A stretch of DNA of 64,000 nucleotides from Altererythrobacter sp. KTW20L (GTDB lineage: Bacteria; Pseudomonadota; Alphaproteobacteria; Sphingomonadales; Sphingomonadaceae), in assembly GCF_023501975.1 (NCBI RefSeq), contig NZ_JAMFLH010000001.1, positions 62,001 to 126,000 on the forward strand. Reading direction: 5' to 3'. The notes below the pieces were generated by a model. That model was not told the origin of the DNA. It did not search any database and was given only the letters and a program-made list of their open reading frames with translations. Positions 9,561 to 19,678 of the stretch are shown here, piece after piece (position 1 is the stretch's first letter; each line of letters starts with the position of its first letter). A program made the position numbers and the translations under genes.

Positions 9561-9932
9561 TCAGGCCGCCTTTAGCGCGCCCGACAGGCGGTTGCGGATC
9601 GACAGCAGGCGGGCCTTCATGTCGACGATTGCCTCATCCGCAGACAAGGCGCGGGCAGCGGGCGTTTCCGCCGCTTCCAGCAGGGCGCGCGCGCCTTTCA
9701 GGGTATAGCCTTCGTGATTGACCAGCCGGTCAATCTTGCTGACCAGCGCGACATCGTGCGGACGGTAGAGGCGGCGGCCGCCGCTGCGCTTCAGCGGCTT
9801 GAGCATCGGGAACTGCTGTTCCCAATAGCGCAGGATGTGCTGTTTGATACCAAGTGCCGCCGCCACTTCGCCGATCGTGCGCATGGCATCGGGTGCCTTG
9901 CCGTCATCGAAAGGCGAAGTGCTGGCCGACAT
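9561..9932 (-). CDS. MerR-family transcriptional regulator downstream of ihfA
   Basis: A 123-residue DNA-binding protein. The MerR winged helix-turn-helix is at residues about 17-85: TIGEVAAALGIKQHILRYWE followed by the wing (RSGGRRLYRPHDV) and LLVNHEGYTLKGA-like helices. There is no large effector domain, only a short C-terminal helix. I chose the ATG at 9932, one base after the ihfA stop; a TTG at 9950 would overlap ihfA. The position after ihfA is conserved in many alphaproteobacteria. The regulatory target is not evident. Confidence 0.88.
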   Translation of the reverse strand: MSASTSPFDDGKAPDAMRTIGEVAAALGIKQHILRYWEQQFPMLKPLKRSGGRRLYRPHDVALVSKIDRLVNHEGYTLKGARALLEAAETPAARALSADEAIVDMKARLLSIRNRLSGALKAA

Positions 9933-9933
9933 A

Positions 9934-10242
9934 TCAGGAGCCCTTGGCAACCCGTTCCTTCAGCTTCTGGCTGGCGCGGAAAGTCATCACGCGGCGCGGG
10001 GTGATCGGCACTTCGACCCCCGTCTTGGGATTACGCCCGACGCGTTCCTTCTTGTCGCGCAGCACGAAGCTGCCGAAACCGGAAATCTTCACATTTTCGC
10101 CATTGCCCATGGCTTCGCACATGCGGGCGAGCACGGCTTCCACCAGGTCGAGCGATTCCGAACGGGAAAAACCCATCTTGCGGTTGATCGTCTCGGCAAG
10201 GTCGGCACGGGTCAGCGTGCCGACGGAACGCATCGAATCCAT
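9934..10242 (-). CDS. ihfA: Integration host factor subunit alpha
   Basis: DNA-bending nucleoid protein, 102 residues, the expected IhfA length. It has the HU/IHF fold with TRADLAETI at the N-terminus, the ISGFGSF turn and the DNA-binding arm [20 protein letters not shown], whose proline intercalates into the minor groove. It acts as a heterodimer with IhfB (not in this window) in replication, recombination and transcription. The start ATG at 10242 has a good AGGAGAA site. It is fourth in the rpmF-plsX-fabH-ihfA-merR run. Confidence 0.95.
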   Translation of the reverse strand: MDSMRSVGTLTRADLAETINRKMGFSRSESLDLVEAVLARMCEAMGNGENVKISGFGSFVLRDKKERVGRNPKTGVEVPITPRRVMTFRASQKLKERVAKGS

Positions 10243-10352
10243 GCGAAAATTCTCCTCATCACCACGACCCGAAAGCGGTTAATGCTATAATCACCGCAAC
10301 TTGGCAAGCGAACCGCAGGATATATCCCACATCGATTTTGATCGACCGATGG

Positions 10353-11324
10353 TCAGATCCGGATCAGGCTGGCGCCCCAGGTAAATCCGCCGCCCATGGC
10401 TTCCAGCATGACCAGCTGCCCGCGCTGGATGCGCCCGTCGCGCCGGGCCGTGTCGAACGCCAGCGGCACCGATGCAGCCGAGGTATTGGCCTGGGTATCA
10501 ACGGTTACGACCACCTTGTCCATCGACAGGCCCAGCTTGCGCGCCGTGGCATCGAGGATGCGCAAGTTGGCCTGGTGTGGCACGACCCAGTCGATATCCG
10601 CCGCCACATGGCCCGACTTGGCGAGCACGTCGGCCAGTACCTGCGCCAGGTTGGTCACGGCATGGCGGAAGACCTCGCGTCCCTTCATCCGAAGGTGGCC
10701 GACAGTGCCGGTGGTCGACACACCGCCATCGACATAAAGCAGATCGCCATGCGCGCCATCGGCGTGGAGCTGGGTGGCGAGGATGCCCTGGTCCGCCTTG
10801 TCGCCCGCAACCTCTGCCGCCCCGATCACGAAGGCCCCTGCCCCGTCGCCGAACAGAACGCAGGTGGCGCGGTCTTCCCAGTCAAGCAGGCGACTCATGG
10901 TTTCGGCGCCGATAACCAGGGCCTTTGACGCCATGCCGCCGCGGATCATCGCGTCCGCCGTGCCCAGCGCATAGAGAAATCCGGAACAGACCGCCGCCAC
11001 GTCGAACGCCGGGAAACCGGCACCGCCCAGTGCTTTTTGCACCAGGGTGGCGGTGGCGGGGAAAGTGCAGTCGGGCGTGGCCGTGGCCAGCACGATCAGG
11101 TCGATATCGGCGATTGTCAGGCTCGCATCGTCCAGCGCACGGCGGGCAGCTTCGGTCGCCAGCGTGGCGGTGGTTTCGCCTTCGCCCGCCAGGTAGCGCT
11201 GGGTTATGCCCGTCCGCTCGCGAATCCACTCGTCACTGGTATCGACGGTTTTCGCCAGCTCTTCATTGCTGACAGCACGGGCTGGCAAGGCAGAGCCGGA
11301 GCCGAGGAAGATCGAACGGATCAC
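10353..11324 (-). CDS. fabH: 3-oxoacyl-[ACP] synthase III
   Basis: Condenses acetyl-CoA with malonyl-ACP to start type II fatty-acid synthesis. The 323-residue protein carries the catalytic triad: Cys113 ([11 protein letters not shown]), His in VPHQANLRI, and Asn in [10 protein letters not shown]. The C-terminal [12 protein letters not shown] is typical. Its GTG start at 11324 overlaps the plsX stop (GTGA), so PlsX and FabH are translationally coupled, as in many bacteria. Confidence 0.97.
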   Translation of the reverse strand: MIRSIFLGSGSALPARAVSNEELAKTVDTSDEWIRERTGITQRYLAGEGETTATLATEAARRALDDASLTIADIDLIVLATATPDCTFPATATLVQKALGGAGFPAFDVAAVCSGFLYALGTADAMIRGGMASKALVIGAETMSRLLDWEDRATCVLFGDGAGAFVIGAAEVAGDKADQGILATQLHADGAHGDLLYVDGGVSTTGTVGHLRMKGREVFRHAVTNLAQVLADVLAKSGHVAADIDWVVPHQANLRILDATARKLGLSMDKVVVTVDTQANTSAASVPLAFDTARRDGRIQRGQLVMLEAMGGGFTWGASLIRI

Positions 11325-12409
11325 TTGGCAGGTGTTCCCTTGTCGCCATTGGTGTCGCCATTGGTCTTGTCGCCGTTCTCGCGCAGACGCATCTCGCCCA
11401 ATTCGGCAAGGTCGGCGCAGATACGCTCGGTCAGGTTTTCCTCCAGCAGCCGCGCGGCCACTGCCACTGCATGGGCCACGCCCTGGGTATTGGCGCTGCC
11501 GTGGCTCTTCACCACCACGCCGTTCAATCCCAGGAAGACCCCCCCGTTATGGTTGTTGGGATCGAGATGATGGCGCAGCAGCTCGGTTGCCGGGCGCGAG
11601 ATCAAGAAGCCGATCTTGGAGCGTAAGGACGAACGGAAAGCGGTTTTCAGCAGGTCGGTCACGAAGCGGGCGGACCCTTCAATCGCCTTCAGCGCGATAT
11701 TGCCCGAAAAGCCGTCGGTAACCACCACGTCCACATCGCCGCGGTTGATCTTGTCGGCCTCGACATAGCCTTCGAAACTGAGCGCAAGGCCGGTCGCGGC
11801 GCGCAGGCGGCTGGCGGCTTCCTGCAATTTATCGGTGCCCTTGGTATCTTCGGTGCCGATGTTAAGGAGCCGCACGCGCGGAGCTTCCTTGCCGGTGACA
11901 ATGCGCGAATAGGCCGCACCCATGATGGCGAACTGCACCAGATTGCGGGCATCACATTCGGTATTGGCGCCAAGGTCCAGCATGACCACGTCGTCGTCGC
12001 TGAGGGTGGGCAGCAGGGCGGCCAGCGCGGGCCGGTCGATCCCCGGCATGGTGCGCAGGGCCAGCTTGCTCATCGCCATCAGCGCGCCGGTGTTGCCGGC
12101 GCTGACCGCAGCCCCGCAATCGCCGCTCTTCACCGCGTTTATGGCCAGACCCATGCTTGTGGTCTTGGCACGGCGCAGCGCCTGGGTGGGTTTTTCGTCG
12201 CCAGCCACCACATCCTCGCAATGGAGGATTTCGGACGCGCCCCGCATGTTGGGATGACTGTCGAGTGCGGCCTTGATGCGCGTCTCGTCGCCGACCAGCA
12301 GGAACTGGAACCGGTCGTGACGGCGGCGGGCAAGCGCCGCGCCGGAGATCATCACGCGCACGCCTTCATCCCCGCCCATCGCATCAATCGCGATACGCGG
12401 AAGGCTCAT
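11321..12409 (-). CDS. plsX: Phosphate acyltransferase PlsX
   Basis: Converts acyl-ACP and phosphate to acyl-phosphate for phosphatidic acid synthesis. The 362-residue protein starts [11 protein letters not shown], the PlsX signature, and contains [10 protein letters not shown] and [15 protein letters not shown]. The last 20 residues ([14 protein letters not shown]) are low-complexity and are probably disordered. It lies 28 bases downstream of rpmF and overlaps fabH by four bases. Confidence 0.96.
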   Translation of the reverse strand: MSLPRIAIDAMGGDEGVRVMISGAALARRRHDRFQFLLVGDETRIKAALDSHPNMRGASEILHCEDVVAGDEKPTQALRRAKTTSMGLAINAVKSGDCGAAVSAGNTGALMAMSKLALRTMPGIDRPALAALLPTLSDDDVVMLDLGANTECDARNLVQFAIMGAAYSRIVTGKEAPRVRLLNIGTEDTKGTDKLQEAASRLRAATGLALSFEGYVEADKINRGDVDVVVTDGFSGNIALKAIEGSARFVTDLLKTAFRSSLRSKIGFLISRPATELLRHHLDPNNHNGGVFLGLNGVVVKSHGSANTQGVAHAVAVAARLLEENLTERICADLAELGEMRLRENGDKTNGDTNGDKGTPAK

Positions 12410-12437
12410 GCGAACGATACCTCTCTGTCGCTAGGGC

Positions 12438-12620
12438 TCAGAGCCCTTTGGGCTCGAGGATCTGGCGGCCGTTATAGTGACCGCAGGCGCCACACAGCAT
12501 GTGCGGGCGCTTCAGCTCGCCACAGTTCGAGCATTCATGGAATGCTTCGACCGGGAGCGCATCGTGCGAACGGCGGTTGCCACGACGATGCGGCGATGTT
12601 TTTCTTTTAGGGACAGCCAT
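12438..12620 (-). CDS. rpmF: 50S ribosomal protein L32
   Basis: A 60-residue ribosomal protein. It has the basic N-terminus [17 protein letters not shown] and a four-cysteine zinc ribbon ([18 protein letters not shown]). The start at 12620 gives the canonical N-terminus; the upstream in-frame sequence is not coding. It is first in the fatty-acid and phospholipid block, an old and widespread linkage. Confidence 0.97.
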   Translation of the reverse strand: MAVPKRKTSPHRRGNRRSHDALPVEAFHECSNCGELKRPHMLCGACGHYNGRQILEPKGL

Positions 12621-12641
12621 GGCGGCACCTGTTCCTTGAAT

Positions 12642-12672
12642 ACTATAAACTGTTGGGGCCGCCCTAGGGCAA
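12642..12672 (-). promoter_or_regulatory. Candidate sigma-70 promoter of rpmF operon
   Basis: On the minus strand a TATAGT (12647-12642) lies 19 bases from TTGCCC (12672-12667), about 20-25 bases upstream of the rpmF start. The spacing is slightly long and the -35 is weak, so this is tentative. Confidence 0.35.
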
Positions 12673-12805
12673 GCAACCTGCCTGCGCAAGCGCGCCGGAA
12701 AGTGCCCCAGGGATGCGGCGAAGGCGCGGCCTATAGACCATTTGTCCTGTGTTGCAAGCCACATTGCCCGGCCCTAGTCAGGGAAATCGGTGGAGAGGGA
12801 AAATC

Positions 12806-13201
12806 ATGGGTGACCTGCATATTTCATTGCTGAGTGCAGCGCTGGCCGCGCTTGTTACCGGCTGGCTGGGCTGGCGCTGCGGCAATATCCGCCTGAAGGA
12901 GAAGATCCTCCACGGCGATGGCGGCAATGCCCTGTTGCACCGGCGGATGCGGGCGCAAAGCAATTTCACCGAATATACTCCGATTGCGCTGGTGCTGATC
13001 CTGGTGCTCGACTTGGCGGACCAGGACGGCTGGCTGCTCGGTCTGACAGCGCTGGCCTTTATGGTGGGCCGCGTGCTCCACGCCATCGGCATGGATGCGG
13101 ACACCGCCGCCCGCCCGCGCATGATCGGCATGATGCTGACCCTGCCCCTGCTGGTGCTGTGGGCCGGCTGGGCGATCGCCGTGGCGTTCAGGCTGGTCTA
13201 G
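12806..13201 (+). CDS. MAPEG-family membrane protein
   Basis: A 131-residue inner-membrane protein with four predicted helices. It has the MAPEG signature around RMRAQSNFTEYTPIALVLILVL and VGRVLHAIGMD. The family comprises glutathione-dependent transferases and eicosanoid-metabolism proteins; bacterial members probably act in glutathione or lipid detoxification. The ATG at 12806 follows GAGAGGGA. It is convergent with the metallo-hydrolase gene, overlapping it by four bases at the 3' ends. Confidence 0.88.
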   Translation: MGDLHISLLSAALAALVTGWLGWRCGNIRLKEKILHGDGGNALLHRRMRAQSNFTEYTPIALVLILVLDLADQDGWLLGLTALAFMVGRVLHAIGMDADTAARPRMIGMMLTLPLLVLWAGWAIAVAFRLV

Positions 13202-13863
13202 CCGCGCGCCATTGCCGCATCGCTGACGAACTGGTTGGTCCGCCGCTCCTGCCCGAAAGTGCTTGTGGGGCCGTGGCCGGGCACGAAAGTCACCCCGTCG
13301 CCCAGCGGCCACAACTTCTGAGTGATCGCATCCAGCAAGTCCTGGTGGTTGCCCATCGGAAAGTCCGTGCGTCCGATTGACCCGGCAAACAGCACATCGC
13401 CGACAAAAGCAAAGTTGGTCGGCCGGTGGAAGAACACCACGTGGCCGGGCGTGTGGCCAGGGCAATGGATCACTTCCAGCGTCACCTCGCCAAAGCTGAC
13501 CGTATCACCATCCTCCAGCCAGCGGTCGGGCTCGAACACCTTGCATTCCATGCCGAAGCGCGGACCATCGTCCTCCAGCCGGGCAATCCAGAAGCGGTCG
13601 GCTTCGTGGGGGCCTTCGATGGGTACACCCAGTTCCTTGGCCAGGATGCCCGACTGGCCGCAATGATCGGCGTGGCCGTGGGTGAGAAGGATCTTCTCCA
13701 CCGTCACGCCAGAACGCGCTATCGCATCCTTCAGCTTGGCAAGATCGCCGCCAGGATCGACCAGCGCCCCGCGCATGGTCTTAGTACACCAGACGAGGCT
13801 GCAGTTCTGCTCGAACGCCGTCACCGGCAGGATCGCGGCGCGCAGGGGGGATTCATTGGCCAT
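13198..13863 (-). CDS. Metallo-beta-lactamase-fold hydrolase (glyoxalase II-like)
   Basis: A 221-residue zinc hydrolase with the motif THGHADHCG, a further His in CPGHTPGH, Asp in FVGDVLF and a last His in VPGHGPTSTFG. This is the YcbL/GloB-like branch that hydrolyses thioesters such as lactoylglutathione. It lacks the C-terminal substrate-binding domain of true glyoxalase II, so the substrate may be smaller or different. Single gene, convergent with the MAPEG gene. Confidence 0.9.
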   Translation of the reverse strand: MANESPLRAAILPVTAFEQNCSLVWCTKTMRGALVDPGGDLAKLKDAIARSGVTVEKILLTHGHADHCGQSGILAKELGVPIEGPHEADRFWIARLEDDGPRFGMECKVFEPDRWLEDGDTVSFGEVTLEVIHCPGHTPGHVVFFHRPTNFAFVGDVLFAGSIGRTDFPMGNHQDLLDAITQKLWPLGDGVTFVPGHGPTSTFGQERRTNQFVSDAAMARG

Positions 13864-13893
13864 GGAGGGATTAGTGGCGAGCGCGCGGCGGTT

Positions 13894-14520
13894 TTACAAC
13901 CGCCCGCTCTTCCACACCACCCGGCCCACCAGGTCGAGGTCGTCCGCCATGACCGAGATCGGCGGATAGCTGAGGTTCTGGCTGAGGATCGAGAAGCGGC
14001 CCGATCCTTGCGACGTCACCCGCTTGACCAGCAGGTTGCCATCCAGCCGCAGGACATAGATGCCATCGCGGAAAGGGCGGCTGACCATGTCTACCAGCAG
14101 GTCATCGCCTTCGCGCAGCAGCGGTTCCATCGAATCGCCCACCACCCGCACGGCCGACAGCTTGCCCGCCTCCAGCGCATGTTCGCGCAACCATTTCCGG
14201 CTGAAGCGGAACGAATCGAACGCCCCTTCCGTGGTGGCAGCTGCCCCCGGCCCGGCGGACGCCTCGACAGACAGGCGCGGCACCTCGATCCACTCACTTT
14301 GGGCATCGTAGGATTTTTCCTTCAATGCACCAAGCTCGGTTTCCGGCACTCCGAAGAACCGCGCCAGCTTGCGACGATCGCCCTCCTCCAGCTTCCGCGG
14401 GCTGCCCTTAGAAATATACTGCTGTAAGTAAGTAGTATTACGGCCCAGCATGCGGGACAGCGAAGCCAGGCTGCTGCCCTTCTCCCTCGCCAGTACTGCC
14501 AGTCTCTCGCGCGATCGCAT
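13894..14520 (-). CDS. S24-family (LexA/CI-like) transcriptional regulator
   Basis: A 208-residue repressor-type protein. The N-terminal helix-turn-helix (about 5-60, SLASLSRMLGRNTTYLQQY) is joined to a C-terminal S24 peptidase domain with nucleophile Ser130 (GDSMEP) and Lys166 (LLVKRV). An Ala-Gly pair at residues 89-90 in the linker could be the self-cleavage bond, but cleavage is not proven. This is not LexA itself, since the helix-turn-helix type and N-terminus differ. It is divergent from two small genes, and two palindromes lie in the shared upstream region, so autoregulation and control of the small genes are likely. Confidence 0.85.
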   Translation of the reverse strand: MRSRERLAVLAREKGSSLASLSRMLGRNTTYLQQYISKGSPRKLEEGDRRKLARFFGVPETELGALKEKSYDAQSEWIEVPRLSVEASAGPGAAATTEGAFDSFRFSRKWLREHALEAGKLSAVRVVGDSMEPLLREGDDLLVDMVSRPFRDGIYVLRLDGNLLVKRVTSQGSGRFSILSQNLSYPPISVMADDLDLVGRVVWKSGRL

Positions 14521-14550
14521 GGCTCATAATCCCTGTGTGACCTTGATTGC

Positions 14551-14585
14551 TTCCTACATGAAGGATTTTTCCTAGACAAGTAGGA
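14551..14585. promoter_or_regulatory. Paired palindromic operators upstream of the S24 regulator
   Basis: Two similar dyads lie 19 bp apart centre to centre: TCCTACATGAAGGA (14552-14565) and TCCTAGACAAGTAGGA (14570-14585). Each has TCCT/AGGA half-sites facing inward. They sit 30-65 bases upstream of the S24 regulator start and upstream of the divergent small gene. This is a typical layout for cooperative binding by a dimeric repressor. Binding is inferred. Confidence 0.5.
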
Positions 14586-14668
14586 TTTCGCAGGACAGCT
14601 AGATGACAGGGTGATTCGTTACCCGGTCGCCACAAGGCCACGCGCAAGAACAGGATAAGGGAACCGCG

Positions 14669-14857
14669 ATGCTGATCCGCAAAATCGAAGTCTTCCTCCG
14701 CCGCACGGGGATGCCCGCCACAAAATTCGGCCGCCTCGCCACGCAGGATCCGCGCTTCGTGCTCGACCTGCGCAACGGCCGCTCGCCCCGGGAAAACACA
14801 GCGTCACGGGTGGAACATTTCATGAACGAATACTGGGAGAAGCCCCATGCATATTGA
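14669..14857 (+). CDS. Small conserved sphingomonad protein, probable helical DNA-binding fold
   Basis: A 62-residue basic protein (LIRKIEVFLRRTGMPATKFGR, then DPRFVLDLRNGRSPRENTASR). The pattern of short helices with a turn around TKFGRLATQDPR resembles a compact helix-turn-helix, and similar short proteins occur in sphingomonads without assigned function. The ATG at 14669 has AAGGGA upstream. It is divergent from the S24 regulator, overlaps the next gene by 11 bases, and is probably co-regulated through the two operators. Confidence 0.65.
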   Translation: MLIRKIEVFLRRTGMPATKFGRLATQDPRFVLDLRNGRSPRENTASRVEHFMNEYWEKPHAY

Positions 14858-15215
14858 ATTGAAGAGCCGTCCTGCGCCTGTTCCGGCCCCGGTGAAAAAG
14901 CGCCGTCGCTCCATCGGCGAACGGCTGGTCGAAGCGCTGGTTGCCCTGGGGCAAGGCCAGGCCACCCTGCTGCGCCACAGCGAATCGAGCTGGGCCAGCA
15001 TCACCTTTGCCGGCACCCGCCACCGGGTCACGCTGCTGTTCGAAGGGGCAGAGGCGGTGGAAGCGGGCGAATGCTTCATCGCCTTCCTGCCGGAACACGA
15101 ATTCGCCCTGCCCGGCCATCTGGTGGCCGATGCCGCCGTGGTCGAAGTGGATCACGTGGCCCACCCGCCCCGCATGACCGTGGTATGCGAACTGCTGTTG
15201 CTGGAGGATGGTTAA
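14847..15215 (+). CDS. Conserved hypothetical protein
   Basis: A 122-residue protein of unknown function. It starts with a Pro-rich basic linker (residues 5-25, PAPVPAPVKKRRRS) and continues with an alpha/beta domain rich in strands (TFAGTRHRVTLLFEGA, MTVVCELLLLED). There is no signal peptide and no recognisable catalytic motif. GGGAG lies just before the ATG, which overlaps the upstream 62-residue gene in another frame. Co-expression with that gene under the S24 regulator is likely. Confidence 0.6.
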   Translation: MHIELKSRPAPVPAPVKKRRRSIGERLVEALVALGQGQATLLRHSESSWASITFAGTRHRVTLLFEGAEAVEAGECFIAFLPEHEFALPGHLVADAAVVEVDHVAHPPRMTVVCELLLLEDG

Positions 15216-15230
15216 AGTCACGCCCACCCC

Positions 15231-15330
15231 GGGCCGCCTCAGGCGGCCCGCAAGGGCGACCGCCCGCCCGCAGGTGCCCGTAGCGTAGCGGAGGGAACGG
15301 CACCGAGGACGCAGGCCCGGATGGGCCTGC
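15231..15330. repeat. Intergenic element with two strong hairpins
   Basis: Between two convergent genes lie two perfect 8-bp GC-rich hairpins: 15231-15249 (GGGCCGCC, loop TCA, GGCGGCCC) and 15311-15330 (GCAGGCCC, loop GGAT, GGGCCTGC). They are separated by about 60 bases that include CGTAGCGTAGCGGAGGGAACG. There is no U-tract, so it may be a factor-independent RNA stop for both genes or a dispersed intergenic repeat. Confidence 0.5.
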
Positions 15331-15335
15331 GAAAC

Positions 15336-16772
15336 TCATTGACGCCGGATCACCAGGTTCCGGATTTCGCTCATGTCTTCCATGGCGAACCGAATGCCTT
15401 CACGGCCAAGACCCGAATCCTTCACCCCACCATAGGGCATGTTGTCCACCCGGTAGCTCGACACATCGTTCACCACCACGCCGCCCACGTCGAGGCTGTC
15501 CCAGGCTTCCAACACCTTGTGGATGTCGCGGGTGAAAATGCCCGCCTGGAGGCCGAACTTCGAATCGTTGACCTGTTCCAGCGCCTCGCTCCAGTCGGTA
15601 AAGCGCGACAGGTTGGCGAGCGGGCCGAAGGCTTCCTCGCGGTTGGCATCGCAGTTCTCGGGCACGCCTTCCAGCAGGGTCGCCTCCAGCATCGCGCCAT
15701 CCAGCTTGCCTCCGCACAGCAGGGTTGCGCCTGCCTCCACCGCCGCATCGATCCAGCCCTTCAGACGCTTTGCTTCCTTCTCGGAAATCATCGGGCCGAT
15801 GAAGGTGTCGCGCTCCTTGGGATCACCTGACACCAGCGTGGCGGTCTTGGCCACCAGCATGGCCTTGAACTCATCGTAGACGCTGTCGTGGATGATGATC
15901 CGCTGCACCCCGATGCACGACTGGCCGCTCTGGTAGAACGCGCCGAAAATGATCCGCTCCAGCGCGTGGTCGAGGTCGGCATCGTGATCGACGATCACCG
16001 CGGCGTTGCCGCCCAGCTCCAGCACGACCTTCTTCTTGCCCGCCTTGGCCTTCAGCTCCCAGCCCACGCCGGGCGAGCCGGTGAAGGACAGCAGCTTGAG
16101 GCGCTCGTCGGTGGTAAACAGGTCCGCACCCGCACGGCTGGCGGGCAGGATCGAGAATGCGCCTTCGGGCAGCACGTCGCATTCGGCCAGCACCTCGCCC
16201 ATGATGATCGCGCCCAGCGGCGTCATGCTTGCGGGCTTCATCACGAAGGGGCAGCCCATGGCGATGGCGGGCGCGATCTTGTGGGCGGCGAGGTTGAGCG
16301 GGAAATTGAACGGCGAGATGAAGCTGCACGGCCCGATCGGCACGCGCTTCCACATTCCCATGTATCCCTTGGCGCGCGGCGAAATATCGAGCGGCTGGAC
16401 CTCGCCGTAGTTGCGGACGGCTTCTTCGGCAGCGATGCGGAAGGTGTCGATCAGGCGGCCCACCTCCCCCTCGGCATCCTTGATCGGCTTGCCCGCCTCG
16501 ATGCACAGGGCATAGGCCAGTTCGTCAAACCGTTCCTTGAAACGGGCGACGCAGTGCATCAGCACGTCCTGCTTCTCGTAACTTGCCAGCCGCGCCATCG
16601 GCTCCGCCGCGCGAACGGCCCCGGCGATGGCTTCTTCGATCACGTCCGGCGTGGCCAGCGCCGTGCGGAAGGCGACTTCGCCGGTGAACTTGTCGGTCAC
16701 CGCAAGGTCGGTGTTCGGCTGCGCGGCCTTGTTGTTGAGGTAGAGCGGGTAGGTGCTTTTAAGTTGGGTCAC
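15336..16772 (-). CDS. NAD(P)-dependent aldehyde dehydrogenase
   Basis: A 478-residue ALDH-superfamily enzyme that oxidises an aldehyde to the acid. The cofactor region has FISPFNFPLNL and KPASMTPLGA. The general base Glu is in LELGGNA and the nucleophile Cys in SGQSCIGVQR. The C-terminus (MPYGGVKDSGLGREG) is typical. The sequence is closest in style to lactaldehyde or glyceraldehyde-3-phosphate type ALDHs, but the substrate is not determined. It lies downstream of an acetolactate-synthase-like gene on the same strand, separated by a palindromic repeat pair, so the two may share a pathway. Confidence 0.92.
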   Translation of the reverse strand: MTQLKSTYPLYLNNKAAQPNTDLAVTDKFTGEVAFRTALATPDVIEEAIAGAVRAAEPMARLASYEKQDVLMHCVARFKERFDELAYALCIEAGKPIKDAEGEVGRLIDTFRIAAEEAVRNYGEVQPLDISPRAKGYMGMWKRVPIGPCSFISPFNFPLNLAAHKIAPAIAMGCPFVMKPASMTPLGAIIMGEVLAECDVLPEGAFSILPASRAGADLFTTDERLKLLSFTGSPGVGWELKAKAGKKKVVLELGGNAAVIVDHDADLDHALERIIFGAFYQSGQSCIGVQRIIIHDSVYDEFKAMLVAKTATLVSGDPKERDTFIGPMISEKEAKRLKGWIDAAVEAGATLLCGGKLDGAMLEATLLEGVPENCDANREEAFGPLANLSRFTDWSEALEQVNDSKFGLQAGIFTRDIHKVLEAWDSLDVGGVVVNDVSSYRVDNMPYGGVKDSGLGREGIRFAMEDMSEIRNLVIRRQ

Positions 16773-16785
16773 ATAAACCTCATTT

Positions 16786-16874
16786 CGTCACCCCGGGCTT
16801 GACCCGGGGTCCCGCTTGAGTGGTAGCCCGCCGCGAGTCAAAAAGCGGGACCCCGGGTCAAGCCCGGGGTGACG
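16786..16874. repeat. Gene-less inverted pair of palindromic repeat (REPIN-like), copies E and F
   Basis: Two perfect 32-bp inverted copies, E (16786-16817) and F (16843-16874), are separated by 25 bases. Each is itself a palindrome, CCCCGGG-CTTGA-CCCGGGG, with CGTCA at the outer end and CCCGCTT at the inner end. It is a variant of the repeat that flanks the GIY-YIG gene at 57.4 kb, with the same outward-inward orientation. It fills the gap between the acetolactate-synthase-like gene and the aldehyde dehydrogenase gene. Confidence 0.9.
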
Positions 16875-16884
16875 GATCAGGTCG

Positions 16885-18558
<1,674 letters not shown>

Positions 18559-18650
18559 GCCCGTAATTCCCCCCAAGTTTTTGGGGCGTTCACGCGAACA
18601 GGCCCCACCCCAGGCGGGAAGGTATCAGAGCATTGGGAGCGAGTCAGGCG

Positions 18651-19595
18651 CTAATAACCAAGCGCCAGATCAACCTCGCTTACCAGCGGTTCACCGCGCA
18701 GATAATGGCCGCAATTGGCGATAAACCGCTCTGCTGCGGCAATCCTGCTGGCCAGTGTCGGCAGCCCGCCCATGTGCATGGTGATATGCGCGCCGGGTGC
18801 GGACCACAGCGGGTGGCCGGAAGGCAGTGGTTCGGGATCGGTCAGGTCGAGGATCGCGCCAGCCAGCTTGCCGGCGTGGAGAGCGGCGATCAGGGCATCC
18901 TGGTCGAGCACGTCGGCCCGGCCCATGTTGACCAGCACGGCATCACTGCGCATCGCGGCCAGCACCCTGGCATCGACCAGCCCGCGTGTTTCAGGCGTGC
19001 CGGGCATGGCCAGCACGACCCATTCGAATTCGCCCACCCGCGCCTGCCATTCATCCGGCCCCAGCGCGCCATCAGCCCCGCTGCGGCGCACCGGGGTTAC
19101 TTCGGCGCGGAAGCCTGCCAGCATCCGGCCGATGGCCTGGCCGATCTCGCCATAGCCGATGATCAGCACCTTGGCGCCGGCCAGCTCCCGCGCCTTGCCG
19201 TCCATGCTGGGGGCGAGCCATTCGTGCCGGTCCTGCGCCCGCACGATATCGGCATGGCCGCGGGCCAGCGCGAGCATGTTCATCAGGGCGAATTCAGCCA
19301 CGGTGTTGGCATTGATGCCCGAACCGTTGGTCAGCTTCACGCCGCGCGCCTGCAGGTCGGCCAGCGGCAGCCAGTCCACACCGGCGAAGAAACTGTTAAG
19401 ATATTTGAGGCCCGTTGCACGCCGGATGGCCTCCAGCGGCGCGCTTTTGTCGAACATGTCGAACCAGCCGATTTCGGCCTGCGGGGCGAGGTCCACCAGT
19501 TGTTCGGGCGTTTCCCACCACAGGGGTTCTATGCCGGGCGGCAGGCGGCCTTCCACGATCGGACGGGCCTGGGCGGTGATGAGGGCGATGGTCAT
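18651..19595 (-). CDS. D-2-hydroxyacid dehydrogenase
   Basis: A 314-residue NAD(P)-dependent dehydrogenase of the D-isomer-specific family. It has a Rossmann GYGEIGQAIGRML (about 143-155), Arg in VNMGRADVLD, Glu in LTDPEPLP and His in ITMHMGG, which together make the catalytic R-E-H set. The family reduces 2-oxo acids or glyoxylate and hydroxypyruvate. The substrate here is unknown. It lies upstream of the ALS-like gene on the same strand with a 92-base gap, so co-transcription is possible. Confidence 0.88.
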   Translation of the reverse strand: MTIALITAQARPIVEGRLPPGIEPLWWETPEQLVDLAPQAEIGWFDMFDKSAPLEAIRRATGLKYLNSFFAGVDWLPLADLQARGVKLTNGSGINANTVAEFALMNMLALARGHADIVRAQDRHEWLAPSMDGKARELAGAKVLIIGYGEIGQAIGRMLAGFRAEVTPVRRSGADGALGPDEWQARVGEFEWVVLAMPGTPETRGLVDARVLAAMRSDAVLVNMGRADVLDQDALIAALHAGKLAGAILDLTDPEPLPSGHPLWSAPGAHITMHMGGLPTLASRIAAAERFIANCGHYLRGEPLVSEVDLALGY

Positions 19596-19678
19596 TGGGA
19601 AGTCACCTGTGGACGCAATATGAATTTGGTTTTATCTGAAACTAATCTGCTCGCTATCACCGCCAATCGCAAGCTGCA

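Noticed and set aside
9556-9573. Hairpin GGCGG-TCAGG-CCGCC-TTT after sixA
   Set aside because: The stem is only 5 bp and overlaps the merR 3' end; too weak as a terminator claim.
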